The notes: generated by a model from the sequence alone, not told the origin. A DNA stretch of 64,000 nt from Gallaecimonas mangrovi (GCF_003367375.1 NZ_CP031416.1:3107501-3171500), one strand, 5' to 3'. Positions 17,250 through 27,058 are shown, counted from the stretch's first letter. Translations and numbers: made by a program.

Positions 17250-19004
17250 ATGGATACGCCCCTGACACGTAAGCTTTTCGGTCATTTACGGGTGATCTAC
17301 CCCGAGTTGGATAACGACGCTCTTGTTAACCAGCTAATTGAAACCATGGGCCTGGACCCCAGCTCAGAGGCACCGGCCACGCACCGTAACCTGTGGAATC
17401 AGAATGATGTATTGCTGATCACCTACGGTAACTCGGTGGTGGACGAAGGGGAAAAGCCGCTGGTCACCCTGGATAAGCTTCTCACCGACGAACTCAGTGA
17501 ATGCTTGTCAGCGGTGCACATATTGCCGTTTTTCCCCTACAGCTCGGATGACGGCTTTTCGGTGATTGACTATGTGTCGGTTAACGAAGGCCTTGGCGAT
17601 TGGGGCCACATCAGCACCATTGCCAAACGCAAGCACCTGATGGCCGACCTGGTGATAAACCACATGTCCAGCCGCAGCGCCTGGTTTGAAAACTTCAAGC
17701 GCCGCCGCGACCCTGGCAAAGACTATTTCAAAGAAGCCAGCCCGGATGACGATATCAGCCAGGTGGTGCGGCCCCGTTCCAGCCCGCTGTTAACGCCGGT
17801 ACAAACCGATGACGGTGAGCGCTTGGTGTGGTGCACCTTCAGCCCCGACCAGGTGGATTTAGACTTCGGCAACCCAACGGTGCTACTGGAATTTGTACGC
17901 ATCATTAACTTCTACCTGGAACAAGGGGTGCGCATTTTCCGCTTAGATGCGGTGGCCTACCTTTGGAAAACGCCAGGCACCAGCTGTATTCACCTGCAGC
18001 AAACCCATGAAGTAGTGAAATTAATTCGCACCCTGATTGAGCACCGCTTCCCCAACGCGGTGATCATCACCGAAACTAACGTTCCCAACCGGGAAAACCT
18101 CACCTACTTTGGTAACGCCAACGAAGCCCATGTTATTTACAACTTTTCACTGCCACCGCTGTTGGTGCATTGCCTGCTCTCCGGTACCTGCCGCCACTTA
18201 AAAACCTGGGCCATGAGCATGCCACCGGCCCAAAATGGCACCGCTTATTTAAACTTTATTGCCAGTCACGACGGCATTGGCCTGCGCCCAGCAGAAGATC
18301 TGCTAAGCGAAGAAGAGATGGGCGAATTTATCGATACCATCAGCCGCTCGGGCGGTTTGGTCAGTTACCGGCGCAAGGGCGATGAAGACAAGCCCTATGA
18401 GCTTAATGTCAGCCTTTGGGACGCTTTAAAAGACACGGTGGAAGGTGGTAAAAGCGAACACCAGCTGGCGCGCTTTTTATGTGCTCACATTATTATGCTT
18501 GGCCTTGAAGGGATCCCGGCTTTTTATATCCACAGCCTCTTTGCCACCGAGAACGACAACCAAAAAGTCGCCCTCACCTCGCGTAACCGCTCCATTAACC
18601 GTCATACCTGGACCATGGAAGAACTGCGGGCCGCACTCAGTAACGGCAGCCACCACCAGCAGGCCTATCAAGCGCTTCGCCACTTGATTCAAACCCGCCG
18701 CGCGCAGCCAGCGTTTCACCCTAACGCCACCCAGTTTACGCTGCACCTTGGCTTGGAAGTGTTCGGTTTTTGGCGGCAAAGTCTCGACCGTAGCCAAAGT
18801 ATCTTTGCTATTCATAACGTCTCTAGCGAAGTGCAAAAGGTGCCACTGTCGACCATTAACCTGGTCAGTACCGACTTGTGGTTCGATTTAATCACCGGCA
18901 AGCACTTTAACGACCCCCACGCCGAGCTGGAACTGCAACCTTATCAGTGCCTGTGGCTCAGTAACCGCGATTTTAGCGGCCAAGAAGCCCCGCCAGAGGA
19001 ATAA
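17250..19004 (+). CDS. Glucosylglycerate phosphorylase (GH13_18)
   Basis: A 584-residue sucrose-phosphorylase-like enzyme of glycoside hydrolase family 13. It shows the barrel motifs DLVINHMS, FRLDAVAYLWK with the nucleophile Asp, IITETNVPN with the acid/base Glu, and IASHDGIG with the third acidic residue. Within GH13_18 several enzymes are glucosylglycerate phosphorylases rather than sucrose phosphorylases. The neighbours (synthase, phosphatase, glycerate kinase) favour that activity: glucosylglycerate plus phosphate gives glucose 1-phosphate and D-glycerate. AGGAG precedes the start, 3 bases after gpgS. Confidence 0.85.
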   Translation: MDTPLTRKLFGHLRVIYPELDNDALVNQLIETMGLDPSSEAPATHRNLWNQNDVLLITYGNSVVDEGEKPLVTLDKLLTDELSECLSAVHILPFFPYSSDDGFSVIDYVSVNEGLGDWGHISTIAKRKHLMADLVINHMSSRSAWFENFKRRRDPGKDYFKEASPDDDISQVVRPRSSPLLTPVQTDDGERLVWCTFSPDQVDLDFGNPTVLLEFVRIINFYLEQGVRIFRLDAVAYLWKTPGTSCIHLQQTHEVVKLIRTLIEHRFPNAVIITETNVPNRENLTYFGNANEAHVIYNFSLPPLLVHCLLSGTCRHLKTWAMSMPPAQNGTAYLNFIASHDGIGLRPAEDLLSEEEMGEFIDTISRSGGLVSYRRKGDEDKPYELNVSLWDALKDTVEGGKSEHQLARFLCAHIIMLGLEGIPAFYIHSLFATENDNQKVALTSRNRSINRHTWTMEELRAALSNGSHHQQAYQALRHLIQTRRAQPAFHPNATQFTLHLGLEVFGFWRQSLDRSQSIFAIHNVSSEVQKVPLSTINLVSTDLWFDLITGKHFNDPHAELELQPYQCLWLSNRDFSGQEAPPEE

Positions 19005-19017
19005 GCAATCGGCCAAC

Positions 19018-19045
19018 AAAAAGCCCGCCATTTGGCGGGCTTTTT
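19018..19045. terminator. Bidirectional terminator, glucosylglycerate operon and opgGH
   Basis: The arms AAAAAGCCCGCCA and TGGCGGGCTTTTT form a perfect stem with a 2-base loop between two convergent operons. Confidence 0.9.
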
Positions 19046-21159
19046 TAGACTTCAGCGGCCACGGCGTTTTCCGCCGTCATATTCACAAAGCGCTGATAAA
19101 GCTCCGGTGTCGACAACAGCCAGGCCTTTTCTTTGTCATTCATAAAGGAAAAGGCTTGGCGCGGATCTTTGGTGTCTGACAGCTTAGTGAACACCTGCGC
19201 TTCCTGGCCTTTAAGCTCGCCAGGTTTGCGCGGCGCTACCCTGTCAATAAGCGGAATACGGCGCCGGGCCAATACCGGGTCACCGGCCAGCACATCCAAG
19301 GTAGGCGCCGAGGCAAGGCGTTCTTCATAGAATGGCAGCACCTTGTCCAGTTCACACTCGATAGCCGGGCGCTCATTTTCCTCAGGAATACGCAGCCAGC
19401 CTCTGGCCTTTAAGTATTCACCCACTTTTGACGATGCCGTGTAATACGACAATGGCACCGCCAGCACCATACCGATGATGGCAGGGGACAACCACGCCAG
19501 CAGTTGCCAGGAGTTAAACGCAGCGGCAATGGCCAAAATAACACCGGCTGCCACATGGCTACGGTGACGGCGCCACACATCTTCCCAGGGCAAGCTGCCG
19601 TCATCACGGCGCTGCGGGTTCCAGCCACTGTCACCGCCCAAAAACACCGACATAACCGCGCCAGAATGAATAAGCATCATCACCGGGGCTATCAGCGCCG
19701 AGAGAATAACTTCAAAGAAGAAGCTTTTAATCAGCCCCCAGGCGCCGCCGCATTTACTGCGCAGGTCCCTGTCGGTAAGCCCCAAGACAAGGCCCATGAT
19801 TTTCGGAGCAAACAGCACCACCATGGTCACCACAAACAGCCATACTGCCCGCTCGGAATCCAGCACTGGCCAGGCAGGGAACAATGAAAAGCTGTCGGGG
19901 AAATATTCGGGGCGAATAAACTGTGCCTGCAATGCCAGGGCAAAACCTGACAGTACCAGCAGCAACCACAGCGGCGAGCTGAGGTACGACATGATGCCGG
20001 TCACCATGTGCATGCGGCTTACCCAGCTTAGACCGCGGGTAGGCAATACTTTGGTGTGCTGCAAGTTACCTTGGCACCAGCGGCGGTCACGTACCGCCAT
20101 ATCAATCAAGGAAGGCGGGCTTTCTTCATAAGAGCCCTCTAAATCCCAAGCGATATCAATCACCCAGCCAGCGCGGCGCAGCAGCGCGGCTTCCACAAAG
20201 TCGTGGCTCAGAATATGGCCGCCAAAGGGCGCCTTACCGGGCAGGTCGGGCAAGCCGGCATATTCCATAAAGGCACAGGTGCGAATAATGGCGTTGTGGC
20301 CCCAGAAGTTACCGTCGCGGTCTACCCACCATGCCAAACCGGTACCGACAATGGGCCCGTAAATACGGGTAGCAAATTGCTGCACCCGGGCCACCACGGT
20401 ATTACCGCGAATAAGCCTCGGAATGGTTTGAATAAGGCCGGCATCGGGGTTGGCTTCCATGCGGCGCGCCAACTGAATAATGGTGGTGTGGTCAATCAGG
20501 CTGTCGGCATCCAGCACCAGCATATGGTCGTAGTGGCGCCCCCAGCGACGGCAAAAATCGGCGACATTACCGGCCTTTCTCGCCAGGTTTTCCCGGCGAC
20601 GGCGGTAATAGACCCGGGCTTTGTCGCCCAAACGTTCACGAATGGCTAACAGCGCTTCTTCCTCCTGAAGCATCACTTCAGGGTTGGTGGTGTCAGCGAT
20701 AATAAACCAGTCGAAGGCCTCTCCTTCCCCGGCGTCGATAATGCCTTTGGCCATCACTTCAATGGCGGCAAAGATCCGGGATGGATCTTCGTTGTAGGTA
20801 GGCATCAACACCACGGTTTTTTTGGTAAGGGCGCTGGTCAGCCACTGCGGCTTTTTACCAAATCGCAGGGCGTAAAAGCCGGCAATGCCGGTGGTGCAGG
20901 CCAGGGCTATCCAGCAAAAGGTCAGGGCAAACAGGCCCATAACGATGTATTCAGGCCAGGTGATTTTACCGGCGGCAAACACCATCCACATTTCATAGAC
21001 AGCATAAACCGACAGCACCAGGGCCGAGCCCACTACCAGCAGGCGCTTCCACCACCGTGATTTAACGGCCGCAGGGTCAACAGGTTTACGACGGTAAACC
21101 TGCTTGAGATCCTGCGGCGGCATTAAGCCCGCAAGTTCTTCAGGCGTTCCTTGCATCAT
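19045..21159 (-). CDS. opgH: Glucans biosynthesis glucosyltransferase OpgH
   Basis: A 704-residue inner-membrane glucosyltransferase that polymerises the beta-1,2 backbone of osmoregulated periplasmic glucans from UDP-glucose. Membrane helices lie near residues 35-60 and 70-95 and again in the C-terminal half. The catalytic GT2 domain carries VLMPTYNEDP, the LVLDADSLID DxD-type motif, FGGHILSHDFVEAALL and the RRWCQGNLQH motif. The cytosolic N-terminus before the first helix is only about 35 residues, far shorter than in the 847-residue E. coli protein. Its ATG overlaps the opgG stop as ATGA, so the two are coupled. Confidence 0.95.
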   Translation of the reverse strand: MMQGTPEELAGLMPPQDLKQVYRRKPVDPAAVKSRWWKRLLVVGSALVLSVYAVYEMWMVFAAGKITWPEYIVMGLFALTFCWIALACTTGIAGFYALRFGKKPQWLTSALTKKTVVLMPTYNEDPSRIFAAIEVMAKGIIDAGEGEAFDWFIIADTTNPEVMLQEEEALLAIRERLGDKARVYYRRRRENLARKAGNVADFCRRWGRHYDHMLVLDADSLIDHTTIIQLARRMEANPDAGLIQTIPRLIRGNTVVARVQQFATRIYGPIVGTGLAWWVDRDGNFWGHNAIIRTCAFMEYAGLPDLPGKAPFGGHILSHDFVEAALLRRAGWVIDIAWDLEGSYEESPPSLIDMAVRDRRWCQGNLQHTKVLPTRGLSWVSRMHMVTGIMSYLSSPLWLLLVLSGFALALQAQFIRPEYFPDSFSLFPAWPVLDSERAVWLFVVTMVVLFAPKIMGLVLGLTDRDLRSKCGGAWGLIKSFFFEVILSALIAPVMMLIHSGAVMSVFLGGDSGWNPQRRDDGSLPWEDVWRRHRSHVAAGVILAIAAAFNSWQLLAWLSPAIIGMVLAVPLSYYTASSKVGEYLKARGWLRIPEENERPAIECELDKVLPFYEERLASAPTLDVLAGDPVLARRRIPLIDRVAPRKPGELKGQEAQVFTKLSDTKDPRQAFSFMNDKEKAWLLSTPELYQRFVNMTAENAVAAEV

Positions 21160-22694
21160 GAATTACTCACCCACCGTGACAACCAGGTTTCGGCCTGACG
21201 ACCATCATCAAATTTCAGTTCCAAGCGCAGTTCCGACACCTTGGCATCGGCAGGGTGGAACTTAAAGGTTACCCGGTAACCTTGCACGTTTGGATTCGGC
21301 TGTACTGTGACATCACTGACGGTACCGGCAGAGGCTGACACCACCGCTTTGGGCAGGCTCACCGAAGCAGGCTGGGTTTCCTGGTAATCCACCACATAGA
21401 GGCGATCTGGGGTTGGGCCTTTAATATCGGCACGGCCAGAACGGGTAGCCACCACTCGCACGGCCCGCGACAGCGGTTCAGTACCCCAGCTCAAGCGATA
21501 CGCGTAGCTGTATTCAGAACCGGCCTTGAGGGTGTCTTTGGGGTTCCAATAGGCAATGATGTTGTCGTGAATTTCTGACTGGCTTGGAATTTCAATCAGA
21601 TTGACCGAGCCTTTACCCCAGTTACCTACCGGTTCTACCCAAAGGCTTGGACGCTTCTCAAAATGGTTACCCAAATCCTGGTAATCATTGAAGTTGCGGT
21701 CGCGCTGCATCAAACCAAAGCCCATGGGGGCGGTGTCTTCAAACGCACTTAACTGCAAGCTGTTGGGGTTGGACAGTGGCCGCCACAGGCGCTCACCCTT
21801 GCCGTTAAGGATCAAAAGGCCGTCAGAGTCATGTACCGCCGGGCGGTAATCGTCGGCGTTGCGGCGGTCGTTCATCGAGAACATGTACATGCTCGATTCC
21901 GGGGCCAGGCCCACTTTGTCCATGTCAACGCGGGGGAACAAAGTCACTTCCACATCCATAACGGTGTTTTCACCAGGGCGAACCGTAAAACGATAGGCGC
22001 CGGTGGTGCTGGGGCTATCGAGCAGCGCATACACCAAGATGGAATTGCTTTCTTTAGAGGGCTTTTGGATCCAAAAGGCCCTAAAAGCCGGGAATTCTTC
22101 CCCTTGCGGGTCGGCGGTTTTAATAGCCAGACCGCGGGCGGAAAGACCATAGTTTTGGCCTTTGCCTAAGGAGCGAAAGTTACTGGCACCCTGGAAGACG
22201 GCAACTTCATCATAGTAATTCGTAATAAAGGGCGCGTGCAGGCGAATACCTGAAAAACCAATATCTTGGGCCGGAAGAGGCTTGCTCATCACCTTACCGG
22301 TGGTGAACATTTTCGGGTCGAAAGGCACATGTTTGGCCTGGCCGTTATCAACAATGGCCACTTCAACCGGCGCTTTGAAATACAGGCCGCGCATAAAGAA
22401 CTGCAACTGATAAGGCAGCCCTTCTTTGGCCCAAATAGCTTTATCCGGGTTGAAATGGATATCGCTGTATTCGTTGTAGGTAATGTCATCCAGAACAGGA
22501 GGCAAAGGCTCATCAAGGGGTTGATAAGGCTTTTTGGCCAATTGTCGTGCAAGTTCAACAACCGTATCGCGGCTGAAAGGGCCGTCTTTGGTGTATTTTT
22601 CTACTGGCGCAGGCGCATCCGCGGCCACGGCTTTTGCAAGCAATCCCAGTGAAAACACCAACAGTACAGCAATTTTCAGTGTTGGTCGGTTCAC
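21156..22694 (-). CDS. opgG: Glucans biosynthesis protein OpgG
   Basis: A 512-residue periplasmic protein needed for osmoregulated periplasmic glucan synthesis, first gene of opgGH. It has a signal peptide ending near AVAADA (residue 25), then the OpgG/MdoG domain with YNEYSDIHFNPDKAIW, FFMRGLYFK, the GFSGIRLHAPF segment, ARGLAIKTADPQGEEFP and NDYQDLGNHFEKRPSLWVEP. A final immunoglobulin-like domain covers roughly residues 410-510. Length matches E. coli (511). The upstream region toward the deaminase holds a GACCTA-GG-TAGGTC inverted repeat at 22707-22720. Confidence 0.96.
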   Translation of the reverse strand: MNRPTLKIAVLLVFSLGLLAKAVAADAPAPVEKYTKDGPFSRDTVVELARQLAKKPYQPLDEPLPPVLDDITYNEYSDIHFNPDKAIWAKEGLPYQLQFFMRGLYFKAPVEVAIVDNGQAKHVPFDPKMFTTGKVMSKPLPAQDIGFSGIRLHAPFITNYYDEVAVFQGASNFRSLGKGQNYGLSARGLAIKTADPQGEEFPAFRAFWIQKPSKESNSILVYALLDSPSTTGAYRFTVRPGENTVMDVEVTLFPRVDMDKVGLAPESSMYMFSMNDRRNADDYRPAVHDSDGLLILNGKGERLWRPLSNPNSLQLSAFEDTAPMGFGLMQRDRNFNDYQDLGNHFEKRPSLWVEPVGNWGKGSVNLIEIPSQSEIHDNIIAYWNPKDTLKAGSEYSYAYRLSWGTEPLSRAVRVVATRSGRADIKGPTPDRLYVVDYQETQPASVSLPKAVVSASAGTVSDVTVQPNPNVQGYRVTFKFHPADAKVSELRLELKFDDGRQAETWLSRWVSNS

Positions 22695-22899
22695 CCTTCC
22701 TCCTTTGACCTAGGTAGGTCCATAAGACAAGACGGAAATAGTTCCACGTACGCCATTAACTCAGGCTGTATATAAGAATGGAAAAATTTCCCAAGTCGAT
22801 CACAACAGTTTGTTATAGAAACGTTTTCGTAAAAAATATTCTTTTTATATGGGGAAGGCCCGTGTTATTGGCTAAAAACAGTCTTTTCATACAAAAGGA

Positions 22900-23490
22900 A
22901 TGTTTATGGCCGCCGCTAACGCATTGACGCTTCCAGGCCTGACGCTGCCGATCAATTTGCCCGACTGGATCATACCTGTTGTAGGCAACCAAAAAAACTA
23001 CGCTGATGATAATGAAAAGATGCGTCTTGCCATTACCTTAGCGAAAGAAAACGTCGCCCGTGGCAGTGGTGGCCCATTTGGCGCCGCTATCTTCAGCGAA
23101 ATTGATGGCGCCTTGCTTGGGGTGGGTGTCAATGCCGTTGTTGCCAATCATAATTCCTGCGTCCACGGCGAGGTGGCCGCCATTATGATGGCCCAGCAAC
23201 AACTGGGGGACTTTTCCCTCAAAGCCACCCCTTGCGCGCTTTTTACATCCTGTGAACCTTGCGCCATGTGCCTGGGTGCCACTCTCTGGAGCGGTGTTCG
23301 CCGCCTTGTTTGCGCCGCAACCGGCGATGATGCCCGCGCCATTGGCTTTGATGAAGGTCCAGTGTTTTACGAGTCTTACCGTTATTTGGAACGGGCAGGC
23401 GTGAAAGTGCAAAGAGGGCTAATGCGCATTGATGCCAAAGGCATTTTAGACAGCTACCAACGTAATGGCGGCCCCATTTATAACCCCTGA
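22900..23490 (+). CDS. Cytidine/guanine deaminase-family nucleoside deaminase
   Basis: A 196-residue zinc-dependent deaminase. The first zinc and proton-transfer motif reads CVHGEVAAI (most relatives have HAE), and the second is TSCEPCAMCLGA with both zinc cysteines. A C-terminal segment (IGFDEGPVFYESYRYL) resembles guanine deaminases of the B. subtilis GuaD type, which deaminate guanine to xanthine. An N-terminal stretch of about 35 residues before the domain (LPINLPDWIIPVV) is extra. AAGGAATG lies upstream of the ATG. Substrate assignment is tentative; tRNA adenosine deaminase TadA is less likely because of that C-terminal segment. Confidence 0.75.
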   Translation: MFMAAANALTLPGLTLPINLPDWIIPVVGNQKNYADDNEKMRLAITLAKENVARGSGGPFGAAIFSEIDGALLGVGVNAVVANHNSCVHGEVAAIMMAQQQLGDFSLKATPCALFTSCEPCAMCLGATLWSGVRRLVCAATGDDARAIGFDEGPVFYESYRYLERAGVKVQRGLMRIDAKGILDSYQRNGGPIYNP

Positions 23491-23506
23491 CCCTGTAAAA
23501 AAATAC

Positions 23507-23535
23507 TGGTTAATAGTCACTAACCACGTGTTTTT
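23507..23535 (+). terminator. Possible terminator after the deaminase gene
   Basis: A 6-bp stem TGGTTA/TAACCA with an 8-base loop, followed after four bases by five T. It is weak but well placed. Confidence 0.35.
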
Positions 23536-23654
23536 AAAAGGAGATTTCGATCACGCCAAATAAGTAAGAATTATGAAATGGTGAGTCCGCTCGTGCATCA
23601 GATACGGTAGTCGATGGCAGTCGCGAGAAAAACAATAACTTTTGAGGACGAACC

Positions 23655-25691
23655 ATGAAGACCGTATCGCAACTGACACTACGCCTGGCCCCGGTGGCTT
23701 TGGCCCTCTCTACGATGCTGGCCCCGTCGGTCAGCGCCGCCAAAGGCATGACACCACCCTTTTTGGACGATAGCAGCGACCAAACCACCACCCGCTATAT
23801 CGTTAAATTCAAGGAACGGGGTAATAAAAGCATTCAGGCGATGAATGCCTTGGAACGCAAAAGCCGCGCCACAGAAAACGCCGACAAGGTAAAGAAAACC
23901 GGCGGCAAGGTGCGCAACAAGCTTGAGCGTTTTAATGCCGTGGGCGCTACCTTAACCACCGCAGAATACCGGGAGCTCAAAGACGACCCAGAAGTGGAGT
24001 ACATTGAGCCCGATCCGATTCGTAAACCCCTGGCATCCACTCTGGGTGAAATGGAGCCTTGGGGTATTGGCGCCATCCAAGCCTCCGGCAGCCTAGGGGC
24101 CAACGCTCCCACCGGCAAAACCGTTTGTATCATGGATACCGGTTATGCCCTGGGTCATGACGACCTGCCCAGCAGCGGTGTCAGTGGTGAAGGCAACAGC
24201 GGCACCGGGGTGTGGAGTTCGCCAGGCGTCAGCCACGGCACCCACGTTGCCGGCACCATTGCCGGTATTGCCAATAACGGCGAAGGGGTTGTCGGTATTT
24301 TCCCAGCCCAGCAAGTGGGTCTTTATATTGTTAAAGTCTTCGACAACGACGGTAACTGGCCAACCGCCTCTGACTTGGTGGATGCAGCCGAGGCCTGTGA
24401 AGACGCTGGTGCCGACGTTATCAACATGAGTTTGGGCGGTACCGGTTCATCAACCACCGAGTCCAATGCTTTCTCAACCCTTTTAAGTAACGGTGTACTG
24501 TCCATCGCCGCAGCCGGTAACGGCGGCGACTCCAGCTTGTCTTACCCCGCCTCATACAGCTCAGTGATGTCTGTGGCAGCGGTCGACAACAATGATGACG
24601 TGGCTTACTTCTCGCAGTACAACAGCCAGGTTGAAATTGCCGGCCCTGGTGTGGCCATTCGTTCTACTGTTATTCCCGGCGACGGCCGCGATGCCAGCCT
24701 GACCGTTGCTGGCACCGACTACACCAGCAATGGTGTGGTACCGCACATGCGCTACACCATCAGCGGCAACAGCTATGTGTCGAACGACGTTAATGGCTCT
24801 GTTACGGCGGCCCTGGCGGCTTGTACCACCTCGGGCAGCAGTGCCAGCTGTAGTGGTGCCAATGGCAAAATTTGTGTGGTCGAACGGACCGCCAATGAGT
24901 CAAACAGCAGCTACCCCGAAGGTGACGCCGCCCAGGCCTGTGCCGACGCCGGCGGTGTGGGCGCCATTATCTACTCGAAAAGCTCGCTGCCGGGCCTCGA
25001 AGCGCCCTTTCTTATCGATTCGAGTGGCGACATAACCTTCCCAACCGTTTCGGTTGACCGGGCAACGGGCCTAGCACTAGCGGCCGAGGCGGGAGAAAGC
25101 GCTACCTTAACCGTGCTGGGTAACCAAGATTACGACTACTACAACGGCACCTCGATGGCGACACCGCACGTTGTTGGCGCCGCCGCCTTGGTGTGGAGCT
25201 ATTTCCCAAGTTGTACGGCAACGCAAATTCGTAGCGCCCTGGATGCTACCGCCAAAGATCTCGGCAGCAGCGGCCGTGATAACTACTACGGCTATGGCCT
25301 GGTGCAGGCCCAAGACGCGGTGGATTACTTAACCACAAACGGCTGCGCCGGTAGTGGTGACGGCGACGATGGCGACACCGGTGGCGGCGATACTGGCGGC
25401 TTTACCGAGTCAAGCCTTAGCGCCAGCCGCAACAACTGGTTGTACTACACCGTTGACGTGCCTTCTGGCGCCAGCAGCCTGGATGTGTCCATCAGCGGCG
25501 GCAGCGGTGATGCCGACCTCTATGTGCGCCAAGCCGCCCAACCCACCACCAGCAGCTACGACTGCCGCCCTTACCTCAACGGTAATAGCGAAACCTGTAG
25601 CTTCAGCTCGCCAACCAGCGGCACCTGGTATATCGGTATTCGGGCGTATAGAACCTTTAGTAATGTGACCTTGACGGTCAGTTACCAGTGA
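23655..25691 (+). CDS. Secreted subtilisin-like serine protease with PA and PPC domains
   Basis: A 678-residue exported S8 peptidase. It has a signal peptide to about residue 29 (SVSAA), an inhibitor-I9 propeptide (about 45-115, RYIVKFKE to EVEYIEPDP), and a catalytic domain with Asp in CIMDTGY, His in SHGTHVAGT and Ser in NGTSMATPH. A protease-associated insert lies between the oxyanion region and the serine (about residues 350-475). After a Gly/Asp-rich linker near residue 565-580 comes a pre-peptidase C-terminal domain (DADLYVRQA, GTWYIGIRA), usually removed after secretion. GAGGA stands upstream of the start. It is likely an extracellular degradative enzyme. Confidence 0.95.
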   Translation: MKTVSQLTLRLAPVALALSTMLAPSVSAAKGMTPPFLDDSSDQTTTRYIVKFKERGNKSIQAMNALERKSRATENADKVKKTGGKVRNKLERFNAVGATLTTAEYRELKDDPEVEYIEPDPIRKPLASTLGEMEPWGIGAIQASGSLGANAPTGKTVCIMDTGYALGHDDLPSSGVSGEGNSGTGVWSSPGVSHGTHVAGTIAGIANNGEGVVGIFPAQQVGLYIVKVFDNDGNWPTASDLVDAAEACEDAGADVINMSLGGTGSSTTESNAFSTLLSNGVLSIAAAGNGGDSSLSYPASYSSVMSVAAVDNNDDVAYFSQYNSQVEIAGPGVAIRSTVIPGDGRDASLTVAGTDYTSNGVVPHMRYTISGNSYVSNDVNGSVTAALAACTTSGSSASCSGANGKICVVERTANESNSSYPEGDAAQACADAGGVGAIIYSKSSLPGLEAPFLIDSSGDITFPTVSVDRATGLALAAEAGESATLTVLGNQDYDYYNGTSMATPHVVGAAALVWSYFPSCTATQIRSALDATAKDLGSSGRDNYYGYGLVQAQDAVDYLTTNGCAGSGDGDDGDTGGGDTGGFTESSLSASRNNWLYYTVDVPSGASSLDVSISGGSGDADLYVRQAAQPTTSSYDCRPYLNGNSETCSFSSPTSGTWYIGIRAYRTFSNVTLTVSYQ

Positions 25692-25692
25692 C

Positions 25693-25721
25693 AAAAAAGC
25701 CCCTCATCGAGGGGCTTTTTT
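25693..25721. terminator. Bidirectional terminator, protease gene and tyrS
   Basis: A perfect stem, AAAAAAGCCCCTC paired with GAGGGGCTTTTTT around an ATC loop, between convergent genes. Confidence 0.9.
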
Positions 25722-25727
25722 ATGGCC

Positions 25728-26927
25728 TTAGGCCAGTGTCACTCTGGCAAATTTGCGCTTACCTACCTGGAATACGGCGGTGGTGCCTTTGGCGATTACC
25801 AGCTTGGCATCGTCGATGCGCTCACCGTCTTGTTTAACGGCACCTTGTTTTATCATCCGCATACCGTCTGAAGTTGACCCCACCAGACCTGCCGCTTTTA
25901 GCAAGTTAGCAATAGCCATTCCGTCAGTTTCGGCGTCCAAGGTCACTTCATCCATATCATCAGGGATGGCGTTTTTCTGGAAACGCTGGATAAAGTCCTG
26001 GTGCGCCGCTTCGGCGTCAGCGTCGCTGTGGAAGCGTGCGATGATTTCTTTGGCCAGCAAGATTTTGTAATCACGCGGATTGGCGCCACCAGCAATGGCC
26101 TCTTTGAAGCCGGCAATTTCGTCCATAGGCCGGAACGACAGCAGCTCGAAGTAACGCCACATCAGCTCGTCACTCACCGACATGATTTTGCCGAACATCT
26201 CGGTGGGCGCGTCGTTAATGCCAATGTAGTTGCCGGCCGACTTGGACATTTTCTTCACGCCGTCCAGGCCTTCCAAAAGCGGCATCATCATCACAACCTG
26301 AGCGCTCTGCCCTTCTGACTTTTGCAGCTCGCGGCCCATCAGCAGGTTAAATTTCTGGTCAGTACCGCCCAGCTCCACATCGGCCTTCAACGCCACAGAG
26401 TCGTAACCTTGCAGCAGCGGGTACATAAACTCGTGAATGGCGATCGGCTGGTTATTGGCAAAACGCTTTTTAAAGTCGTCGCGCTCAAGCATCCGCGCCA
26501 CAGTCAGGTTAGAGGCCAGCTTCAGCATACCCGCAGCACCCAACGCTTCGAGCCAGGAGGAGTTAAACACCACCTGGGTTTTCGCCGGGTCGAGAATTTT
26601 AAATACCTGCTCTTTATACGTTTCCGCATTGTTGAGCACGTCTTCACGGGTCAGCGGCGGGCGGGTGGTGTTTTTGCCAGTCGGGTCACCAATCATGCCG
26701 GTGAAATCACCAATCAGAAAAATCACCTCGTGGCCCAGATCCTGGAACTGACGCATCTTGTTAAGCACCACGGTGTGGCCAAGGTGAATGTCGGGTGCGG
26801 TTGGGTCGGCACCGAGTTTGATGCGCAGTGGGCGGTTTTCCTTGAGCTTGGTAACAAGCTCCTCTTCAACCAGGATTTCGTCTACACCCCGTTTCAGTAT
26901 TTCCAGGGTGTCCTGGGCCAAAGTCAT
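25728..26927 (-). CDS. tyrS: Tyrosyl-tRNA synthetase
   Basis: A 399-residue class I aminoacyl-tRNA synthetase. It has the HIGH-type motif HLGH ([10 protein letters not shown], near residue 48), the tyrosine and ATP pocket ([13 protein letters not shown]), the KMSKS loop ([10 protein letters not shown], near residue 230) and a C-terminal S4 RNA-binding domain (about 335-399). The wording fits the second bacterial TyrRS clade (TyrZ-like, common in Pseudomonas and Vibrio) rather than E. coli TyrS. GAGG lies before the ATG. The gene diverges from the M23 peptidase gene. Confidence 0.97.
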   Translation of the reverse strand: MTLAQDTLEILKRGVDEILVEEELVTKLKENRPLRIKLGADPTAPDIHLGHTVVLNKMRQFQDLGHEVIFLIGDFTGMIGDPTGKNTTRPPLTREDVLNNAETYKEQVFKILDPAKTQVVFNSSWLEALGAAGMLKLASNLTVARMLERDDFKKRFANNQPIAIHEFMYPLLQGYDSVALKADVELGGTDQKFNLLMGRELQKSEGQSAQVVMMMPLLEGLDGVKKMSKSAGNYIGINDAPTEMFGKIMSVSDELMWRYFELLSFRPMDEIAGFKEAIAGGANPRDYKILLAKEIIARFHSDADAEAAHQDFIQRFQKNAIPDDMDEVTLDAETDGMAIANLLKAAGLVGSTSDGMRMIKQGAVKQDGERIDDAKLVIAKGTTAVFQVGKRKFARVTLA

Positions 26928-27058
26928 GATCTAAACCTCATTTCACGGCAAAAAGTGATAAGCGCCTAGTGTATCCGATTGGCTAACTCCAATAAAAGCC
27001 GATAGACTGCGCTTCGATCAGGCGAGTTCGCTACAAATTCGTAACCAATTCCCAAAGT

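Noticed and set aside
17250-19004. Sucrose phosphorylase.
   Set aside because: The fold is the same, but no sucrose transporter or fructokinase is near, whereas the neighbours make and use glucosylglycerate.
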